Shown here in pieces: positions 9,305 to 18,819 of a stretch of DNA of 64,000 nt. The stretch comes from AP-15 sp963775875 (GTDB lineage Bacteria > Pseudomonadota > Alphaproteobacteria > ATCC43930 > CGMCC-115725). The translations under genes and the position numbers were made by a program. The stretch is taken from assembly GCA_963775875.1 (NCBI GenBank), contig CAVZKP010000041.1, positions 1 to 64,000 of the forward strand, read 5' to 3'. The notes beneath the pieces were generated by a model, which was given only the letters and a program-made list of their open reading frames with translations, made no database searches and was not told the origin of the DNA. How positions within the stretch are numbered: position 1 is the first letter of the stretch; every line of letters starts with the position of its first letter.

Positions 9305-10882
9305 ATGAAGCGCTTGGCATCGGTCGTCCTGGCTATCCTCTTTGGCCTGCCATCCGGAGTCGCGCTGGCCGCGACGCCGGGCAAAACCTTGCGCTTAATT
9401 GCTCAAGCCGATCTCCGCGTGCTCGACCCGATCTGGACGACCGCGACGATCACGCGGAACTACGGCTATATGGTCTACGACACGCTGTTCGCGCTCGACA
9501 GCCACTTCGAGCCGCAACCGCAGATGGTCGATCGCTGGACGGTTAGCGACGACAAGCTGACCTACACCTTCACCCTGCGCGACGGGCTCAAATTCGATGA
9601 CGGCCAGCCGGTCAAAAGCGCCGATTGCGTCGCCTCGCTCGAGCGTTGGAGCAAGCGCAACTCGCTCGGCCAGACCGTCGCCTCGGTGCTCGCCGCGTAT
9701 AAGATCATCGACGACAAGACGTTCGCGATCGTTCTCAAACAGCCATTTCCGCTGCTGATCGACGCTCTCGCCAAACCCGACAGCAACGTCCCCTTCATCA
9801 TGCCGCAGCGCGTCGCCGAAACCAGCGCCGACCAGCAGATCAAGGACACCACCGGCTCGGGGCCTTACAAATTCGTGAAGAGCGAATGGGAGCCGGGCCA
9901 CAAGGTGGTGTTCGTCAAGAACCCGGAATATGTGCCTCGCAAGGAACCGCCGAGCTGGGCCGCCGGCGGCAAGGTCGCGCGCGTCGACCGGGTCGAATGG
10001 CTGTATATACCCGATCCCGGCACCGCCCTGGCGGCGTTCACCGCCGGAGAGGCCGATTGGTGGGAAAATCCGTCGCCGGATTTTTACCCGCTACTCGCCC
10101 GCGATCCAGACGTAACCCTGATCCAGGGCAGCCCGTTCGGCGTCGCCGGGCTGCTGCGCTTCAACCAGTTGCTGCCGCCGTTTGACAACGAAAAGATGCG
10201 TCAGGCGCTTCTCTATGCCGTCGATCAATCGGAATATATGGCGGCGGTTGCCGGCGATCAGAAATATTGGCACACCTGTTACAGTTTCTACTCGTGTGGC
10301 GGACCGATGGCGAGCGATGCCGGCGCAAAGCCGCTCGAGGGTCCGCGCGATCTCGCCAAGGCCAAAGAGTTGATCAAGGAAGCGGGCTACCACGGCGAAA
10401 AGGTCGTCTTGCTGGACCCGACCGATTTTCCTACCCTGCATGCGCTGGCGCAGGTAACCAACGACCTGCTGCGCCAACTCGGCGTCCATGTCGAGCTACA
10501 GGCGATGGATTGGGGCACCCTGGTCTCGCGCCGGGCCTCCAAGGCGCCGATCGACCAGGGCGGCTGGAATATTTTTCTGACCACCTTTCCCGGTATCGCG
10601 ATCCTCGATCCGGCGGTGAACGCCCCGCTACGCGCCAACGGCGCCGCTGCCTGGTTCGGATGGCCCAACGACCCGATTATCGAGAAATTTCGCGATGCGT
10701 GGATCGCCGCGCCCGGCTTGGCGCAGCGCAAGACCATCGCCGCGGACCTTCAGCGCGAGGCCTTCAAGAGCGTGCCCTATATCCCGACCGGCGAATATTC
10801 CGCTCGAACCGCGTTTCACAAAGATCTGGTCGGGGTCGATATCGGCCCGGCCCTATTCATGTGGAACGTCACCAAGAACTGA
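9305..10882 (+). CDS. ABC transporter substrate-binding protein, family 5 (peptide/nickel type)
   Basis: 525 residues, exported by a Sec signal peptide (VVLAILFGLPSGVALA). The mature protein follows the SBP_bac_5 pattern: LRVLDPIWTTATITRNYGYMVYDTLF near the N-terminus, then the DGLKFDDGQPVKSADC motif, the GSGPYKFV loop and, near the middle, MRQALLYAVDQ. The length is usual for the family (500-540). It would capture oligopeptides or similar solutes in the periplasm. No permease or ATPase genes sit beside it, so it is an orphan binding protein or depends on distant partners. Confidence 0.85.
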   Translation: MKRLASVVLAILFGLPSGVALAATPGKTLRLIAQADLRVLDPIWTTATITRNYGYMVYDTLFALDSHFEPQPQMVDRWTVSDDKLTYTFTLRDGLKFDDGQPVKSADCVASLERWSKRNSLGQTVASVLAAYKIIDDKTFAIVLKQPFPLLIDALAKPDSNVPFIMPQRVAETSADQQIKDTTGSGPYKFVKSEWEPGHKVVFVKNPEYVPRKEPPSWAAGGKVARVDRVEWLYIPDPGTALAAFTAGEADWWENPSPDFYPLLARDPDVTLIQGSPFGVAGLLRFNQLLPPFDNEKMRQALLYAVDQSEYMAAVAGDQKYWHTCYSFYSCGGPMASDAGAKPLEGPRDLAKAKELIKEAGYHGEKVVLLDPTDFPTLHALAQVTNDLLRQLGVHVELQAMDWGTLVSRRASKAPIDQGGWNIFLTTFPGIAILDPAVNAPLRANGAAAWFGWPNDPIIEKFRDAWIAAPGLAQRKTIAADLQREAFKSVPYIPTGEYSARTAFHKDLVGVDIGPALFMWNVTKN

Positions 10883-10936
10883 CCGCGCAGAGCTTGTCCG
10901 ACGCGGCCGCTTGGCAGAGCGCAGCCGAGGTTTTGG

Positions 10937-11986
10937 TCAAGGGAATAGGGCGCGATGTTCGAGCGCGGTCGTCTCGGGAAGGCCGAGCATCGCATTCATG
11001 TTCTGGATCGCCTGGCCCGAGGCGCCCTTGACCAGATTATCGATCGCCGACACGAGTATCGCCCGGTTGGCGACACGATCGCGATTGAGGCCGATCAGGC
11101 ACAGATTGGTCGCTCGCACATGCCGCGTTGCCGGCAGGCTGCCATCGGGCAGCACGCGGACGAAAGGCTCGTCGCGATACGCCGCTTCGAGCACTGTACG
11201 CAGATCGCCCAGGGTCGCCCCCGCGGCGAAGCGAACGTAGATCGTCGAGAGGATGCCGCGGTTCATCGGCATCAGATGCGGGGTGAAATTGACGACCAGA
11301 TTTTGGCCGGCAGCCTCGGAGAGCCCCTGCTCGATTTCCGGCGCATGCCGGTGGTTGGCGACGCTATAGGCATGGATGCCCTCGGCGACCTCGGCATATA
11401 GGCTTCCCTCGCGCGCCGCCCGCCCGGCCCCGCTGACCCCGGATTTGGCGTCGATGATGATGTCGTCCGGATCGATCAGCCGAGCTCGCAACAGCGGGAT
11501 GAGCGGCAGTTGTGCCGACGTCGGATAACAGCCGGGATTGGCGACCAGCCGCGCGCCCCTCACCTTTTCGCGAGCAATTTCGGTCAGGCCGTAGACGGCC
11601 TCATGCTGGAGCTCGGGCGCGCGGTGCGCGTGGCCGTACCATTCGGCGTAGGTTGTGATGTCGGCGAGACGGAAATCGGCGGACAGATCGACGATCTTCA
11701 GATGCCGCGGCAACCCAGCGATGACTTCTTGGGTGGTGCCGTGTGGCAGCCCGCAGAACACAAGATCGAGCGCCGTCCAGTCGACATCGCCGATCGCCAC
11801 CAGATCCGGCAGGTTTTCGCCGGCGAGGTGCGGAAACACCGCGGCGATCGGCTTGCCGGCCTGACGGTCGGCGGTCAATGCCCGGATCTCGGCCTGTGGA
11901 TGATAGCGCAGCAGGCGCAGCAATTCGGCCCCAGTATAGCCGCTGGCCCCCAGAATCCCGATCCGTATCTTGTCCGCCGCCGACAT
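10937..11986 (-). CDS. argC: N-acetyl-gamma-glutamyl-phosphate reductase
   Basis: About 349 residues from the ATG at 11986 (MSAADKIRIGILG). An ATG at 12001 would add five residues. ArgC catalyses the NADPH-dependent reduction of N-acetylglutamyl phosphate in arginine synthesis, in the cytosol. Seen: the nucleotide-binding GASGYTGAELLRLL at the N-terminus, the catalytic cysteine in NPGCYPT, the substrate loop SGVSGAGR and the ending around LPETTALEH typical of ArgC. The gene stands alone, convergent with the upstream ABC binding protein and divergent from the CoA-transferase. Confidence 0.93.
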   Translation of the reverse strand: MSAADKIRIGILGASGYTGAELLRLLRYHPQAEIRALTADRQAGKPIAAVFPHLAGENLPDLVAIGDVDWTALDLVFCGLPHGTTQEVIAGLPRHLKIVDLSADFRLADITTYAEWYGHAHRAPELQHEAVYGLTEIAREKVRGARLVANPGCYPTSAQLPLIPLLRARLIDPDDIIIDAKSGVSGAGRAAREGSLYAEVAEGIHAYSVANHRHAPEIEQGLSEAAGQNLVVNFTPHLMPMNRGILSTIYVRFAAGATLGDLRTVLEAAYRDEPFVRVLPDGSLPATRHVRATNLCLIGLNRDRVANRAILVSAIDNLVKGASGQAIQNMNAMLGLPETTALEHRALFP

Positions 11987-12159
11987 CGCCGACCCCGCCA
12001 TCAAGAACCGAACTCGCCAACATCCTGCGTAACGCAGTTGCGCGGGCGTGCAAAATGGTTTCGACAGAAAGCAGCGCGCAGCCGTGCATCCAAGAGATTT
12101 CCGGGACGGGACCTGCTGCGCTATCGTGGGGAATTCGTGTTCATGAGGAGTAAATAGCG

Positions 12160-13383
12160 ATGGACATAACGGGCGCACCGCTCAAATGCCTCGCCGGGGT
12201 CAAGGTGCTCGACCTGACCCAGTTCGAAGCCGGGCCGACCTCGACCGAAGCGCTCGCCTGGCTCGGCGCCGAAGTCGTCAAGGTCGAGAATCCCAAGGGC
12301 GGCGAGCCTGGCAGGACATCGTTTGCCGGACCTGCGGGCAGCCCCGATTCCTATTATTTCTTCGAATTCAATGCCAACAAGAAATCGGTCACGGTCAACC
12401 TCAAATCCGAACGCGGCCTGGCATTGGTCAAGGACATGGCGCGTCACGCCGATGTCATGGTCGAGAACATGGCGCCCGGCACGATCGAGCGCATCGGTCT
12501 TGGCTACGACGCGATCCGCGCCGTCAATCCCGGGATCGTCTATTGCCAGATCAAGGGCTTTGGCGAGGGCAGCCCCTACGAAAAGAACCTCGCCTTCGAC
12601 ATGATCGCGCAGGCCTGCGGCGGTACGATGAGCATCACCGGAGAGCCCGACGGACCGCCATGCAAACCCGGCCCCTCGCTCGGCGATACCGGCACCGGCA
12701 TGCTGATGGCGGTCAGCATTTTGGGCGCGCTCTACGAGCGCAAGAGTACGGGCCAAGGAAGGCGGCTGCAGATCGCGATGCAGGACGCGATGCTGCACTA
12801 CATCCGCATCGCCTTTCAGACCCAGGCGGTGACCGGCAAGGCGGCGGGCCGCGCCGGTTCGCGCAGCGTCACCGGTTCACCCCCGCCGGCCGGCATTTTC
12901 CCATGCGCGCCGGGCGGGCCGAACGACTGGGTCTACGTCTTCGCCCGTCAGGTCGACCACTGGCACAATTTGCTAAAGGCGATTGGCCATCAGGAGCTGA
13001 TCGGCAACCCGCGCTACGAAACGATCGAGGCGCGCCGCCAGCACGTCGACGAGGTCAATGCGATGGTCGCCGATTTCACCCGTCAGCACGACAAGCATGA
13101 GGCGATGCGCTTGATCGGCGCCGCCGGGGTGCCGGCCGGCGCAGTACTCGACACGATGGAGTTGATGAACGAGCCGAGCTTTGAGCGGCGCGGCATTCTG
13201 CAAACCGTGTCGCACCCCTCCGGGCCGTTCAAGATGCCAACCTGGCCGGTGCGCTTTGATGGCGCGCCGCCCAGGCTCGAACCGGCGCCGCTCTTGGGAC
13301 AGCATTCGGCCGAGGTGTTCGGCGAATGGCTCGGCATGAGCAAAAGCGATGTCGAGGCGCTGAAAAAGGAAGGGGCGATCTGA
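12160..13383 (+). CDS. CaiB/BaiF family III CoA-transferase
   Basis: 407 residues. Class III CoA-transferases move CoA between carboxylic acids through a catalytic aspartate. Here the Asp in SLGDTGTGM (about residue 176) fits the active-site position. Other family features are VLDLTQFEAGP, WLGAEVVKVE, KGFGEGSPY, the glycine-rich SRSVTGSPPPAG loop and a C-terminal LLGQHSAEVF. The ATG at 12160 follows a GAGGAG-like site. The next gene is a ThDP-dependent C-C lyase relative; this pairing resembles formyl-CoA:oxalate transferase with oxalyl-CoA decarboxylase. The substrate cannot be read from sequence alone. Confidence 0.85.
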   Translation: MDITGAPLKCLAGVKVLDLTQFEAGPTSTEALAWLGAEVVKVENPKGGEPGRTSFAGPAGSPDSYYFFEFNANKKSVTVNLKSERGLALVKDMARHADVMVENMAPGTIERIGLGYDAIRAVNPGIVYCQIKGFGEGSPYEKNLAFDMIAQACGGTMSITGEPDGPPCKPGPSLGDTGTGMLMAVSILGALYERKSTGQGRRLQIAMQDAMLHYIRIAFQTQAVTGKAAGRAGSRSVTGSPPPAGIFPCAPGGPNDWVYVFARQVDHWHNLLKAIGHQELIGNPRYETIEARRQHVDEVNAMVADFTRQHDKHEAMRLIGAAGVPAGAVLDTMELMNEPSFERRGILQTVSHPSGPFKMPTWPVRFDGAPPRLEPAPLLGQHSAEVFGEWLGMSKSDVEALKKEGAI

Positions 13384-13548
13384 GCGGTCCGAGTTTGTTG
13401 CAGAAATCGTCCCCCGAATGCGTCGCCAAGGGACGGTCGCAAGCGACCGCCGAGGCTGGCCCTCCAGGGTTCCGCAGGGTTCCGGGAATGACCAGTTGGC
13501 GTCGTTAACCGGCTGATTTCACGAAAGATCGAGTTAGGAGATAGCAAG

Positions 13549-15195
13549 ATGGCGGAACTCGCAGGATATGAAATTCTCGCGAAAAGCCTCAAGGCCGAGG
13601 GCGTCAAAGACCTGTTCTACATCATGGGCGGGCCGATGCTCGATGCCGAATCGTCGTGCATCAAGGAAGGCATCCGCTTGATCGACACCCGGCACGAACA
13701 AGGGGCGGCCTATATGGCGCAGGCCTATTCGCGGGTGACGCAAGGGCCGGGCGTGTGCATGGCGGCGAGCGGGCCCGCCACCTTGAATTTCGGCACCGGG
13801 CTCGCCAACGCCCTGATCGATTGCTGCCCGGTTGTCGCCGTCGGCGGCTCCAGCCCGGTCAGCCAGTTCGGTCGCCAGGTATTTCAGGAGATCGACCAGG
13901 TCGCGGCGTTGAAGGCCTGCTGTAAATACGCCGACCGCGTCCATAATCTGAAGCGGATCCCGCAGCAGCTGAATTTCGCTTTTCAGAAGGCGCTGAACGG
14001 CAAGCCGGGGCCGGTATATCTCGACATGCCGGGTGATGTGCTCTACGCCAAGGTCGAGGAGGACCAGGTCGACTGGAGCTATGCCGGAAGGCCGATCATC
14101 AAGGCTCGCCCCTATGCCGAGCCGAAGGCGATCAGCGCTCTGGTCGACGCCATTAACAAGGCCAAGCAGCCGATCATCTGCTCGGGCGGCGGCGTCTTGT
14201 GGTCGCAGGCCTGGGACGAGATGCAGAGTTTTGTCGAGAAGGCCGGAATTCCGTTCTACACGACCCCGCAAGGCCGCGGCGTGATCCCCGACGACCACCC
14301 CTATTCCTACCTGACGATGCGCTCGACGGCGTTCAAGGACGCCGATCTGATCATCATCCTCGGCACCAGGATGAACTACATCATCGGTCACGCGGCGCCG
14401 CCTCGGTTTAACGCCGACGCGACGATCGCCCGGATCGAGATCGACCCCGAGGAATTGGGCATGTCGGCCCGCGGCGTCGACATCCCGATCGTCGGCGACT
14501 GTAAATCGGTGCTGACGCAATTGATCGACGCGGTCGACGGCAAGACCGCCGAGCGCTTCCACGGCTGGCGGCGGAAACTCGCCGAGGGCGAAGCCGCCAA
14601 GCGCTCCGGACCCGGCGGCAACTACCCAACCGACGGCGACATCCACCCGCTGCGGCTGTGCGAGGAGATCAGGAACTTTATCGCCCGTGACGCGATCCTG
14701 TGCGTCGACGGCCAGGAGATCTTGAATTTCGGCCGCCAGTCGATACCGACGTTCAAGCCGGGCCATCGGCTGAATTCGGGGCCGTTCGGCACGATGGGCG
14801 TCGGACTGCCATTTGCGGTCGGGGCCAAGGCGGCCAAGCCCGACACCCAGGTCATCTGCCTCCATGGCGACGGCTCGTTCGGGCAGAATGCGATGGAGCT
14901 CGACACCGCAGTCCGGCACAAATTGCCGCTTTTATGCGTGATCAGCCTCAATGGCGGGTGGACTGCCGACCCAGACCATTCGAAACCCGGTCGCGACCTT
15001 GGCTACACCCGCTACGATAAGATGGCTGAGGCGCTCGGCTGCTACGCGGAGTATGTCGAGAAGCCGGAGGACATTCGCCCGGCGTTGGAGCGCGCCCAGA
15101 AAAAGGTCGACGAAGGAATGGTCGGTTTCGTCAATGTCAAGACCGACTACCGCGCCCGCGCCGGCACGGTCCGCTTCTCCAGCTACGAAACCTGA
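13549..15195 (+). CDS. ThDP-dependent enzyme, oxalyl-CoA decarboxylase / 2-hydroxyacyl-CoA lyase-like
   Basis: 548 residues with the three domains of the acetolactate synthase superfamily. The N-terminal Pyr domain contains the activating glutamate (RHEQGAAYMA, about residue 49) and SGPATLNFGTGLANA. The middle domain has PIICSGGGVLW and ILGTRMNYIIG. The C-terminal PP domain has GDGSFGQNAMELDTA followed by LNGG, the Mg/ThDP motif. The start is preceded by TTAGGAG. Together with the upstream CoA-transferase it suggests activation of an acid to its CoA ester followed by C-C cleavage or decarboxylation, as in oxalate or 2-hydroxyacid breakdown. A plain acetolactate synthase is less likely from the context. 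Confidence 0.8.
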   Translation: MAELAGYEILAKSLKAEGVKDLFYIMGGPMLDAESSCIKEGIRLIDTRHEQGAAYMAQAYSRVTQGPGVCMAASGPATLNFGTGLANALIDCCPVVAVGGSSPVSQFGRQVFQEIDQVAALKACCKYADRVHNLKRIPQQLNFAFQKALNGKPGPVYLDMPGDVLYAKVEEDQVDWSYAGRPIIKARPYAEPKAISALVDAINKAKQPIICSGGGVLWSQAWDEMQSFVEKAGIPFYTTPQGRGVIPDDHPYSYLTMRSTAFKDADLIIILGTRMNYIIGHAAPPRFNADATIARIEIDPEELGMSARGVDIPIVGDCKSVLTQLIDAVDGKTAERFHGWRRKLAEGEAAKRSGPGGNYPTDGDIHPLRLCEEIRNFIARDAILCVDGQEILNFGRQSIPTFKPGHRLNSGPFGTMGVGLPFAVGAKAAKPDTQVICLHGDGSFGQNAMELDTAVRHKLPLLCVISLNGGWTADPDHSKPGRDLGYTRYDKMAEALGCYAEYVEKPEDIRPALERAQKKVDEGMVGFVNVKTDYRARAGTVRFSSYET

Positions 15196-15223
15196 GCGTC
15201 GTCGCGGCGTGCTCGTCGCACGG

Positions 15224-15251
15224 AAAAGGGCGCCTACGGGCGCCCCTTTTT
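15224..15251 (+). terminator. Rho-independent terminator after the ThDP gene
   Basis: The stem AAAAGGGCGCC / GGCGCCCC-TTTT with a short TACG-type loop is followed by a run of T. It lies 28 bases after the TGA of the ThDP gene. Confidence 0.85.
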
Positions 15252-15289
15252 GATTGGAAGATCCGGAAGGTGATAACCCGGCACAAAAT

Positions 15290-15336
15290 TGGTTGCGGGG
15301 GTAGGATTTGAACCTACGACCTTCAGGTTATGAGTC
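15290..15336 (-). tRNA. 3' fragment of tRNA-Met(CAU), probable att site
   Basis: On the minus strand the sequence reads CTCATAA (anticodon loop, CAT at 15332-15330), the 3' anticodon arm, a perfect T arm (GTAGG-TTCAAAT-CCTAC), the acceptor CCCCCGCA and an encoded CCA (15292-15290). Beyond the anticodon loop the 5' half (D arm and acceptor 5' strand) is absent and unrelated sequence follows. The remnant lies 170 bases before a tyrosine integrase, the classic arrangement for integration into a tRNA 3' end. The other att copy is not in the window. Confidence 0.85.
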
Positions 15337-15506
15337 CAATAAGACCACCTACGCCCTAGTATCCCGTAGCCGCCCCTGGTGCGCTGTAGTACGATTTATC
15401 TCATTAATTCATTGAGTTAGTGGAATGACGAATTTCGACTTGCTATGATGGCGTTCGGGTGGCAGTGAGATTGTCTGCTTACCTGGCGCTTACCCGGAGG
15501 AGGCCG

Positions 15507-16715
15507 ATGCCCAAGCTGTCGAAGCCGCTGATCGCGGCCCTCAACCCAACGGACCAGGATGTGGTGGTTTGGGACAGCAGCCTTCCCGGCTTCGGCCTGC
15601 GGGCCAAAGCGTCGGGCGTCAAGACCTTCGTGGTGCAGTACCGCAATCGCAGCGGGCGCAGCCGGCGCCTGTCACTCGGCAACCTCGGCAAGGTGACGCT
15701 CGATCAGGCGCGCAAGGAAGCGGTGAAGCTGATGGGACAGGTCGCGGCCGGAACCGATCCCGCCGAAGAGCGGCGCATGCGACTGCGCAGCGAGACCATT
15801 ACGCAGTTGGCGGATGTGTACATGAGGGAGCATTGCGCCGGCCGCTGCAAGCCGCGCACGATCGACGCGCACACCTGGCTGCTCGAAAAGCTCATCAAGC
15901 CGAGGCTCGGCAAGCGCAAGCTACTCGATCTGCGACCGGTCGATATCGCGAAGATGCACGCCGACCTGCAATCGACGCTGTACAACGCCAACCGTGCATT
16001 GGGTCTGCTGCGCGCGATGCTGAACTGCGCGGAACGCTGGGAAATGATCCCGCGCGGCAGCAATCCCGCCGCCATCGTCAAGCCCTACCCGGAAAGGAAG
16101 CGGGAACGCTTCCTGAGCGCGGATGAACTCAAATCGCTGATGGATGCGCTCGACGCGGCGGAGGCCGAAGAGGCGATCGATCGCTATGAGGCCGCCGCGA
16201 TCCGCCTCCTGATCTTCACCGGGTGCCGCCTCAGCGAGATTACGACGCTCGAATGGGAAAGCGTCGATCTGGCGAGCGGCCGGATCGTCCTGGAGCGTCA
16301 TAAGACCGATCAGCACGGCGCCAAGATCATTCCGCTCAACGCTCCGGCACTGAAGGTTCTGACCGATCTGCCGCGCCTGGCTGACAACCCCTACGTCATT
16401 GTCGGGCAGAAGACGGGCAAGTATCTCATCAATTTGCAAAAGCCTTGGCGGCGCGTACGCAAGGCGGCCGGCCTCGACGATGTGCGCATTCATGATCTCC
16501 GCCACAGCTTCGCGAGCTTCGCCATCGGCGCCGGAGTTCCGCTCGCACTGATCGGGGGACTGCTCGGACATCGCAGCGTCCAGACCACGGCCCGCTATGC
16601 CCATCTCGCCAATGGTCCGCTCAAGCGGGCGAGCGATGTGATAGGCGGCCTGTTCGCCGTGAAGCCGCTCGCAGCGCCCGAACAAGCGCAGACGCCTGCG
16701 CTCCAAGATGGTTAG
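15507..16715 (+). CDS. tyrosine-type site-specific integrase (Arm-DNA-binding, P4/DUF4102 type)
   Basis: 402 residues from the ATG at 15507, preceded by GGAGGAGG. An N-terminal arm-binding domain (DSSLPGFGLRAKASGVKTFVVQYRN) is followed by a SAM-like core domain and the catalytic domain. The active-site set is complete: Arg in GCRLSEI (about 241), His-x-x-Arg in HDLRHSF (about 329-332), His in GLLGHRS and the nucleophile Tyr in ARYAHL (about 364). It integrates an element at the adjacent tRNA-Met fragment (inference from location). It is the left-end gene of the decayed mobile element extending to about 21.8 kb. Confidence 0.92.
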   Translation: MPKLSKPLIAALNPTDQDVVVWDSSLPGFGLRAKASGVKTFVVQYRNRSGRSRRLSLGNLGKVTLDQARKEAVKLMGQVAAGTDPAEERRMRLRSETITQLADVYMREHCAGRCKPRTIDAHTWLLEKLIKPRLGKRKLLDLRPVDIAKMHADLQSTLYNANRALGLLRAMLNCAERWEMIPRGSNPAAIVKPYPERKRERFLSADELKSLMDALDAAEAEEAIDRYEAAAIRLLIFTGCRLSEITTLEWESVDLASGRIVLERHKTDQHGAKIIPLNAPALKVLTDLPRLADNPYVIVGQKTGKYLINLQKPWRRVRKAAGLDDVRIHDLRHSFASFAIGAGVPLALIGGLLGHRSVQTTARYAHLANGPLKRASDVIGGLFAVKPLAAPEQAQTPALQDG

Positions 16716-16725
16716 AAAGGACGAC

Positions 16726-17008
16726 ATGGCTCACAAACCAGTCGCTGGGATGCCGCCGACATCCTGGAAACCAGAGAGGATATCGCCGCCTATCTCGATG
16801 CCGTTCTTGAGGATGGCGATCCCGATTTGCTCAATGCGGCTCTCGGCGACATCGCCCGCGCCAAGGGCATGACCGAAATAACGCAGGCTGCTGGCCTCGA
16901 CCGCGCCGATCCCTACAAGGCGCTATCGTCGAAAGGCAAGCCTGAGCTCGTGACCGTCGCGGTAGTCCCCTGAAGGCGCTGGGGCTCCGGCTTTCGGTTG
17001 CCACCTGA
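16726..17008 (+). pseudogene. HigA-like addiction-module antitoxin, frameshifted
   Basis: The main frame encodes WDAADILETREDIAAYL, then LEDGDPDLLNAALGDIARA and an HTH-like segment ending DPYKALSS, which is the pattern of the 'putative addiction module antidote' family. The ATG at 16726 (MAHKP) and the typical end LKALGLRLSVAT (TGA at 17006-17008) are both in a different frame from the centre, so two indels split the gene. No toxin partner lies beside it. Confidence 0.65.
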
Positions 17009-17016
17009 GCGCGCGC

Positions 17017-17835
17017 ATGCCCGCCTTCATTTCACCCCTCGATGGGAACTACATTTCGCTCAAGCGCGCCGCCTTACTGATCGCGCGCGAGCAGCCCGGC
17101 ATCGAGCCGGACGACATCATGGAGCTATTCAAGCACGCGATCTTTACTTGCGAATTCGAGCGTGAGGCATGCGGCATTCACGGTATCGGGCCGACCGACG
17201 ACCGGAATTTGCCCTTGGTGCGGATCGAAGCACCGCCGGGAAACGGATTTGTTCCCCGTCTCCCGCTCGATGCTCAGCCACAGGAATTCTTCGCCGTAAA
17301 AAGTCAAACCGTCGCCGAGAATTTGAGTGAACGCGATGCGCTTCCCGGCAGCGCGGAGGATTCGGCAGCGTTTGCGCAGTTCCCGCGCAGCGAGGGCGTC
17401 ATGAGCGACATGCTCCGCGCCCTGGCACACATCCCCTATTCCACCTTTCCGGCAAGAGCACAGACCATCCTTGGCGATATCTTGCTCGCGAAAGGCAAGC
17501 TCCAAGCGTGGATGATGTTCAAGGGGTACGAGCTGCCGGCTTTTCTCCGCGACTTGCCGCCGCCGGCAGATTGCGGACACCCGAAGAGCGTGGACGATCC
17601 TGTCGACAAGCCACCTCGCGGTCGGCCGCGCAAGCCCGGATGGACGCGCGTCGAACAATTGGTCCGCGAGGATGCACGCTGTGAATCCGGAGATGCCGCT
17701 CGGCACGCTGGCATTCGATGCCTGCAAGCAAGCGGCGACAGAGTTTCCCAAGCAAGACCTGCCGTCCTGGAAACCGTCCTGCGCCACATGAAGGCGATCC
17801 TCTTGGCGAGCCGACTGGCGCGCCCAATTCCCTGA
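17017..17835 (+). CDS. unknown protein with AT-hook-like RGRPRKPGW motif
   Basis: 272 residues, no recognised catalytic domain. The N-terminal half is helical (SLKRAALLIAREQPGIEPDDIMELFKHA). Near residue 205 there is an AT-hook-like RGRPRKPGW. Between about 17668 and 17775 a second frame gives a more protein-like sequence (MHAVNPEMPLGTLAFDACKQ), after which the original frame resumes at TVLRHMK. Two compensating single-base indels, one in a GG and one in an AAA run, would explain this. The gene sits within the integrase-linked element, and DNA binding is a plausible but unproven role. Confidence 0.55.
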   Translation: MPAFISPLDGNYISLKRAALLIAREQPGIEPDDIMELFKHAIFTCEFEREACGIHGIGPTDDRNLPLVRIEAPPGNGFVPRLPLDAQPQEFFAVKSQTVAENLSERDALPGSAEDSAAFAQFPRSEGVMSDMLRALAHIPYSTFPARAQTILGDILLAKGKLQAWMMFKGYELPAFLRDLPPPADCGHPKSVDDPVDKPPRGRPRKPGWTRVEQLVREDARCESGDAARHAGIRCLQASGDRVSQARPAVLETVLRHMKAILLASRLARPIP

Positions 17836-17861
17836 AGGGCGACAGCCTATCTCGCAGAGAG

Positions 17862-18265
17862 CTACGGCCGGGAAGGAAGCGCCGGCCGTATATCTGTCGC
17901 CGCGAAGTCGTTGCCCTTGAACAGCAGAGGGAGGTCGCGCGTCTTGGCAAGCGCGTAGGCAGCGCAGTCGATGATATTGAGCTGTGCCTTGTGGCCCTGC
18001 CCCTTGCCGTAGCGCTTGAAAGCATCGAAAGCGGCCTCGGCCATCGGCTCGTCAAACGGACCACGGCGATACCGGCGCGTTCGATCAACTCATGTAGGAC
18101 TGGAATGGAGTTGCTACCGCTCCGCGAGACCAGCACGATCTGCGTTTCCAAAAGCGTGACGGCGGAAATCAGCCGCAGCGGCGCCGAAATAATCGCGCTG
18201 CGGTAGACGCTGCTATCTGACTCGCCGGCAATCGCGGCAAAGATGGCCGATGTGTCGATGACCAT
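17862..18265 (-). pseudogene. VapC-like PIN-domain toxin, frameshifted
   Basis: It starts MVIDTSAIFAAIAGE at 18265, with the first PIN-domain Asp and the usual T-S-A motif. It changes frame near 18060 and continues FDAFKRYGKG-GHKAQLNIIDCAAYALA, with the later acidic Asp residues, then LLFKGNDFAATDI to the stop at 17862. Joined, it is about 133 residues, normal for VapC RNases. A missing C in a CC(C) run explains the break. The ATG overlaps the stop of the antitoxin gene (TGATG), the standard arrangement of vapBC. Confidence 0.75.
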
Positions 18266-18513
18266 CAGTGCGGGAGGCCGTCGGGACCATAGCCGATGAT
18301 CTCGTCGGGAGAGCGGCGGTCGAGAACAGGCATTTGCGCCAGACGGTCGAACAGGGCTTCGATCGCGGCGTCCTCGGCGGCGTGCCGACGCGGCGTGCGC
18401 GCCAAGCGTTCCTCGAGGGCGCGGACTACCGCCGTATCAATGTCTTCGCCCGTGGCGGTGGCGAGCTCACGCGCCAGCGCATCCGCCTGTGGGGCACGAA
18501 TTTCGAGGCTCAT
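18265..18513 (-). CDS. VapB-like antitoxin (Rv0623/PSK transcription-factor family)
   Basis: 82 residues starting MSLEIRAPQADALAREL. The N-terminal half has the short DNA-binding pattern of the family (ATATGEDIDTAVVRALEERL). The C-terminal half ends SPDEIIGYGPDGLPH, a tail commonly seen in these antitoxins and likely to wrap the PIN toxin. Its stop overlaps the start of the toxin gene by one base, so the pair is coupled and self-regulated in the usual way (family knowledge). Confidence 0.8.
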   Translation of the reverse strand: MSLEIRAPQADALARELATATGEDIDTAVVRALEERLARTPRRHAAEDAAIEALFDRLAQMPVLDRRSPDEIIGYGPDGLPH

Positions 18514-18819
18514 GACCTTTCCCAAACCCAAACCGACTTTGGCCCGAATATATATCCTCAGCGGCCAAAGTGGAATGGGCAGCCGTCGGGACCAGGACTG
18601 GTGCTGTCGCAAGAGGAGAAACAGTGAAATGTGACGAATTAAGCGGTCTCTGCGCATCGTCCCGCCCGTCGGGCAGCAACATCCCTGAAATCTGAAGGTT
18701 AAACGGAGCGGGCGGACCAGTGATGGCATTGGTCCGCATTTGACGAAATCATTTTCCTATTACGCCTTCCCGGTCGCTGCTTGGCTGGTTTCCGCATTCC
18801 ACCTTTGCGGAGCCACGTC

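Noticed and set aside
15290..15336. A complete tRNA gene
   Set aside because: Only the anticodon loop, T arm and acceptor 3' strand are present; D arm and 5' acceptor strand are missing.
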